Source: Brachionus manjavacas
Taxonomy: Eukaryota; Rotifera; Eurotatoria; Ploima; Brachionidae
DNA: 64,000 bases
Direction: 5' to 3'
Assembly (NCBI GenBank): GCA_019054805.1
Contig: JAHQIY010000019.1
Coordinates: 154,001-218,000 of the forward strand
Part shown: positions 58,916 through 64,000 of the stretch, in pieces
Layout of the letters: every line of letters starts with the position of its first letter
How positions within the stretch are numbered: the first letter of the stretch is position 1
Notes under the pieces: model-generated
The model's database searches: none
Told to the model about the DNA's origin: nothing
The model's input: the letters and a program-made list of their open reading frames with translations, nothing else
Position numbers and translations under genes: made by a program

Positions 58916-59059
58916 TCTTGACCTTTAAAATAAGTTAAGACACTTTTAATTGTCAATTGACGCATGGAAGAGAGTCATCACTTCCAATTTAAAAAAAAGA
59001 ATTAAAAAAAAAATGCGCGGAAAATTATTTTATTAGGTTATTTTAAAAAATAAAGTTCC

Positions 59060-59912
<853 letters not shown>

Positions 59913-60147
59913 TTTCTATTTCTTGGTTTATCTTTTTTTTTCAACACAAAAGAGAGAAAGAGAGAATTTTTCTTTGAAAGTGTGGAAATTTTTCAACTGC
60001 AAGCACGTTAGAGTGTATTTTGCGCTAAACTGCAGCTTGACAATAAGTCAAGTTTATTTCTCTAAAATAAATGCATCTCTAGGAGTCTTTTCATTTTAAT
60101 TTGGATCTAAAACTAAACAAGCTTTACAAAAAAACCAAGTAACTAAA
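59913..60147. promoter_or_regulatory. 235-bp divergent promoter region RPS13 / OTU gene
   Basis: The only DNA between two start codons pointing apart. It has a pyrimidine-rich tract next to RPS13 (TTTCTCTCTTTCTCTC on the minus strand), as common near ribosomal-protein promoters. No TATA-type box stands out from the background. Confidence 0.55.
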
Positions 60148-61444
60148 ATGAACTTTGCCAATGGAAAAAAAATTTGTCTAAATGATTTGAAAAAATTTTG
60201 CCATAATCAAGCCGAGTACAGTTCAATAGATGTTCTAATCAATGGTAAGGCACGCTACTTGGTCAATGTGCCAGCAGACGGATGGTGTTTTTTGTACTCA
60301 TTCATAGCTTCGTACAATGCTGGTCCTGGGCCAAAGGTTTCCATTAGTGACCTATGCATGGCTATTCTGCGCCAATTTCAGCTCAAATGCCAGACCAAAA
60401 GCTTGCCATATGAATTCCTAAGCCTTGATGAGGACTGTGAATCTCTAATCACCAGTCAAAATGAATCAATTGAAGAAATTTTTAAATTTTTTTTGATCAG
60501 ATACCTTAAAGATAAATACTTTGAAACATTTGTGCTTGACTATTTACCTCAGCTGATAGCAGACTATTTTGAGTGCGACATAACCATACATACTTTTACC
60601 TCTGGTGCCCTGAACTTGTTCAACGAGTTTAAAAGTGAGCGAGATAATCATCGCAATGTGGAGATTCTATTTTGTCCAGACTTGAGCCATTTTATGGCCT
60701 TGTCTGCATCGGACAAAATTAACCATAATTATCACACAGAAAACTTTGAGTTAAGCCTAAATAATCAATTTTATAAGCAAATATTTTCTTATTATGATAA
60801 AAGTAAATTTTGAATAAATTTTGAAAAAAAATTAATTTAAATTTTTTAAAGATTTAAGACTATTAAACAAGACTGTTGAGTATTACAAGGCAAGCTATCA
60901 GCTAGAGTCTAAAATTTACGCCTACGAGCTCAGAAAACATAAATTAATCGAACAATTCCAGATTTATGTTTTCGAGCGAGATGATCTCAAGGCCAGATAT
61001 GAAGAAAAATTTTTGAACAATTTAGATAATTTTGTTAAAAATTGTGCCATTTATTCAAAAGAGATAAAAAAAATTCAAAGTTTTATAAACTATTTACTTG
61101 AGTATTTTTCGCTAGATGCAAAAGTAGCAAGTTTTTTGGCTTTGTTGCTAAAACTTGGTTCACTAAAAGGAATGTATGCTCAGATCCAACTGGTTCTTAG
61201 GTTGAGTCAAGGATGCTATTTGGTAAAAATTCCAAATTTTGGTGTTCTTGTTGACAGGCTCCCTGTAAGAATAAAACTAATAATTCATTCTTTGAATAAT
61301 AAAGACTTTTTGTTCTGTTTCTTGGACAGTTTGAGCCAAGTGCTTGACCCGGATCTAGATTTGATCGGACCAAAGTCAACTTTGGACGAGTTAGATAAAA
61401 AAGATAATTTAAGCAAAAATTTCAGTCAATTAACTTTAAATTAA
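60148..61444 (+). CDS. OTU-family cysteine protease with helical C-terminus
   Basis: Exons 60148-60802 and 60852-61444 join in phase 1 over a 49-nt intron and give 415 residues. Residues about 36-190 form an OTU domain: VPADGWCFLYSF carries Asp44 and the nucleophile Cys47, and LFCPDLSHFMAL carries the catalytic His181. OTU enzymes remove or edit ubiquitin chains. The usual DG-N-C signature is DG-W-C here. The C-terminal 220 residues are Lys/Leu-rich and likely helical (EYYKASYQLESKIYAYELRK) with no domain I recognise. It does not look like OTUB, A20 or OTUD subfamilies by any insert I know. It is transcribed away from RPS13. Confidence 0.8.
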
Positions 61445-62713
61445 AAGATTAACTTATCAAAAAAACATTTAATTTAAATAAAATATATATTTCTCTATAT
61501 AAGGCCATTTTTTTTTTTAATTTTTAACCAGTTTTTCTTAATTCAATTTTTTTAAATAAAAATTAATTAGCAGCTAATTTAAAATGATTGAGCCGATTTA
61601 AAAAAACGTCTGGATAATTTCAAAAGTGATTTAAATTTTTTTTTTGTTCTCAAAAACTTATTACTGTATTATTTTTAATTCTTTCAAATTTTGTTTAATT
61701 TTTTCAAAGCCTAAATAAATTTATTTAATTTTCGTCTTAAAAAAATGAATTTTTTAATTATTCATAGTTAAAACAATACTAAATTTCAGAAATAGAATTT
61801 TAATTATAAAACAAAAAACTCGCGGTAAAGGAAAAGTCTATGAAAAATATGAAATTATGGTCATTTGGTTTTACTAAATATACTAAAGAGGTATACAAGT
61901 GGTTCTAAAAGTGCTCTACAAGTGAACAAATCAACATTCAAGCCATTTTTATACATCTTTATTCATATTGATTCGGAAAATGCATCGATTTTTATTTCAA
62001 CTGAAAAACATAATCATGATATCGATGAAGCAGAAATATCTTTTTGAATAAAAAGTTAAACAAAAGAACTCAACTCTGAATAATAAAAGTAAAAACAATT
62101 AATTTAGGTAGAATGTTTTTTTTGCTAATAAAAAAATTAGCTAATGAAAAGAAATACTGCTTTATAATGTGCTGTTTTGAAATTTAAATGCGAGTTTGTT
62201 TGTTTGTTCCAAAATTTTTGCTTTAGAAAAAAAAAGAAAAAAGTTTTAGAAAAATAAGCTACACAAATTAAAATTTTGAAATTTTATTTTTCTTTTAAAA
62301 TAAGTTAATCTTTGATAAATTTTATAAATTTTGTTTAAACATTTCATAATTGACACCGAAAAAAATTCTCTTAAGCTTAAACTTAAAATATGCTTGTGGA
62401 ATAACATTTATTAAGCTTAAATTTCAAAATAAAATAGAATTTCTTGAGTTAAAAAGTAGTTTAAAAATTAAGTAAAAGCTTTTCTATGTATCAGTAAAAA
62501 TATTTAATTACATTAAACGCAATAAAATAAAGTCTAAAATTAAAAATTCTCTATAAATTAAACAAATTTTCATTTTGAATTTAAAAATGAAGTTTTTAAA
62601 CTTTATTATTTTTTCTCTATTAATATTAATTCTAATAAATAAAGTAATTATTTTATAATAATGATAGTTTTATTTTTAAAATCATTTAATTTTTTTGAGA
62701 GCTTTGCAAAATT
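61445..62713. other. Intergenic region with a possible decayed zinc-finger ORF
   Basis: AT-rich. Around 61800-62050 broken frames read GKVYEKYEIMVIW and FISTEKHNHDIDEAEI. The HNHDID ending after a basic stretch resembles FLYWCH-type fingers found in Mutator-like transposases, but the Cys residues are not evident, so this is weak. Confidence 0.35.
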
Positions 62714-62958
62714 ATGCCCATATTGGGAAAAGTACTGGGATATTTACTTGGTTGGTGAATTTGAAAAGAAAGAATATAAAGAGTACATTTTCTTGAAAAA
62801 AATCTGTGAATAAATCTAAAATTTAAGATATTTTGTCAATTTTTAGCTGCCCTGAAGATTGCTGTGAATTCGGTTGGTACATAACAAGAGATAATGCGTG
62901 CTGTTCTTATGGTCACAAATCAGTTTATCAATCAATTAGTTTGTGTGTAATAATTTAG
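62714..62958 (+). CDS. Small Cys-rich protein, 50 residues (candidate gene)
   Basis: Exons 62714-62754 and 62847-62958 join over a 92-nt intron (GT..AG, phase 2). The product starts MPILGKVLGYLLG, then has CCPEDCCEFGWYITRDNACC, with seven Cys in the first 45 residues or so and a short tail ending in VII. The second exon is much less AT-rich than its surroundings. The N-terminal stretch is amphipathic or weakly hydrophobic rather than a clear signal peptide. I do not recognise the family with confidence. It is transcribed toward the CRELD gene, 350 bp away. Confidence 0.5.
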
Positions 62959-63310
62959 AAGGATAGAGAGCGCTAGAAATGCCTTCTGTAATAAAAAAAT
63001 TTTAAAAAAAGAAATTAAAAATAAAAATTCTTTTTCTCTTTTTTCAATAAATAAAAATGATTTTTTTACATTGCACTTCTGATTTATCAATTGCTCAAGC
63101 GGTTTCTCAATTTTTTTAATTAATTTTTTTTTCATTTTTCAAAAATTTAGATGGTTAAAGGAGTTATAAAATTAAAATTTAGCAATTATTAAAAATCTAT
63201 CAAAAAAATATTTTATTTAAAAAAAATCAAAGTTCATCATTTTTTTTATCGTCATCAGGTGTTTCTTTATTCAATTCTTTAATAAAAATAAAAATTAAAT
63301 TAAAGAGTAT
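62959..63310. other. Convergent spacer between small Cys-rich gene and CRELD
   Basis: AT-rich. It would contain the 3'UTRs of both convergent genes. No other feature seen. Confidence 0.5.
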
Positions 63311-64000
63311 CTAATTTAAAAGGAATAAAATTAATGATCCGAATAGAAAAGTTAGTGCGGTAAGAAAATACTGTTTTGTAAAATAGCTACTAAGCATACA
63401 TAAAATCATAACACCGATTATAAAACTGCGCTTAATCAACAGATCATTAGTTTGTTTTTTATTATTTTTATTTTTGTCTGTTATGGCTAAACAAAAATAA
63501 AAGTAATTTTCAAAAGCTTTGTTTTTATTTTAATTACCTTGACATTGGTATGAGCCCGGCTTGTTGACACATTCACCACTAGAGCATGGATTTGTGTCTT
63601 GTTCACATTCGTTGACGTCAACACATGAATCTGAGATTTTCTCGTAGCCTTTGGAGCATTGGCCAGTGCATTTGTCAGCCCCGGGTCCAGAACATTCTTG
63701 GCATGCCGCATCACACTTTTGACACACATAAGATCCTTGGGTATTTTCGCAAAATTCAGCTTTAGAACATTTTTTGTCTTCCAAACACTCGTCAACATCC
63801 TCGCATAAATTTGTTTCTGAGTTAAACTTCCATCCATTTTTGCAAGATAGGCAAGAATTTTGCTCAGGACCAGAACAAGTCAAGCATGACCTATAGCACT
63901 CAGCACATTCGGTATTGGTATCGTTTTCGTTCTTTTGATAGAAGCCATTATTGCATGAAGAGCACAGTTCTCCTGCATATCCCCTGTTGCATTTGCATTT
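63311..64000 (-). CDS. CRELD1-like EGF protein, 3' end of gene (5' part beyond right edge)
   Basis: Exons 64000-63538 (open at the edge) and 63486-63311 join over a 49-51-nt intron in phase 1. The order is a laminin/EGF-like module (CKCNRGYAGELCSSCNNGFY), a furin-like Cys repeat (CYRSCLTCSGPEQNSCLSCK), a calcium-binding EGF module (DVDECLEDKKCSKAEFC), a second Cys repeat (CDAACQECSGPGADKC) and another cbEGF (DVNECEQDTNPC). This is the CRELD layout. The last exon adds a short basic stretch and two hydrophobic segments (SFIIGVMILCMLSSYF and FLTALTFLFGSLILFLL), matching the two C-terminal membrane spans of CRELD1 rather than secreted CRELD2. CRELD proteins act in the ER and affect folding and signalling, for example of calcineurin or acetylcholine receptors. 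The WE domain and signal peptide lie outside the window. Confidence 0.9.

Noticed and set aside
62932-63135. 67-residue Lys/Phe-rich frame on the minus strand
   Set aside because: Derived from A/T runs and overlaps the better supported small Cys-rich gene on the other strand.

Overview
The window is nuclear DNA of an invertebrate animal. It is very AT-rich (about a quarter G+C by eye) and holds spliced metazoan genes. Many introns are only 51-65 nt long, beside a few of 1.8-3.4 kb. Gene content (CLASP, AASS, HSDL2, HDAC8, ZnT1-like, two SoxC-like genes, CRELD, RPL34, RPS13) fits a bilaterian. The compactness, base composition and splice-acceptor-like sites just 5' of several start codons would suit a rotifer or other lophotrochozoan, but I cannot fix the phylum from sequence alone.

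Layout: 1-10.7 kb is a minus-strand CLASP gene running off the left edge. 13.6-14.9 kb is HSDL2 and 16.3-23.9 kb is the bifunctional lysine-catabolism gene AASS, both plus. 25.0-26.3 kb is an intronless Gln/Tyr/Pro-rich protein of unknown function. 27.4-32.5 kb is a mobile-DNA block: a 5'-truncated CR1/jockey-like LINE, a 2.2-kb Tc1-like element with about 335-bp inverted repeats, and a GC-richer repeat. 32.8-39.2 kb carries a macro-RING-Deltex gene, an NDUFA11-like gene, a ZnT1-like zinc transporter (minus) and HDAC8. 41.9-55.2 kb has two intronless SoxC-like HMG-box paralogues on the minus strand, separated by decayed LINE 3' ends, a tRNA-derived SINE and MITEs nested in one another. 57.9-61.4 kb is a compact cluster: RPS13, RPL34 and an unknown ORF in tandem (minus), and an OTU-protease gene diverging from RPS13. 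62.7-64 kb has a 50-residue Cys-rich gene candidate and the 3' end of a CRELD1-like gene.

Most genes are unrelated housekeeping loci and I see no pathway cluster. The strongest unusual items are the single-protein macro+RING+DTC architecture, which joins modules that vertebrates split between PARP9 and DTX3L; a three-level nested insertion (LINE, then SINE, then a MITE with an exact 9-bp target duplication) with a related copy lacking the MITE; a Tc1 transposase relic with two 55-56-nt introns; and the SoxC-like pair with conserved lineage-specific C-terminal blocks. Exon boundaries come from GT/AG sites, reading phase and remembered family sequences; none has transcript support here.
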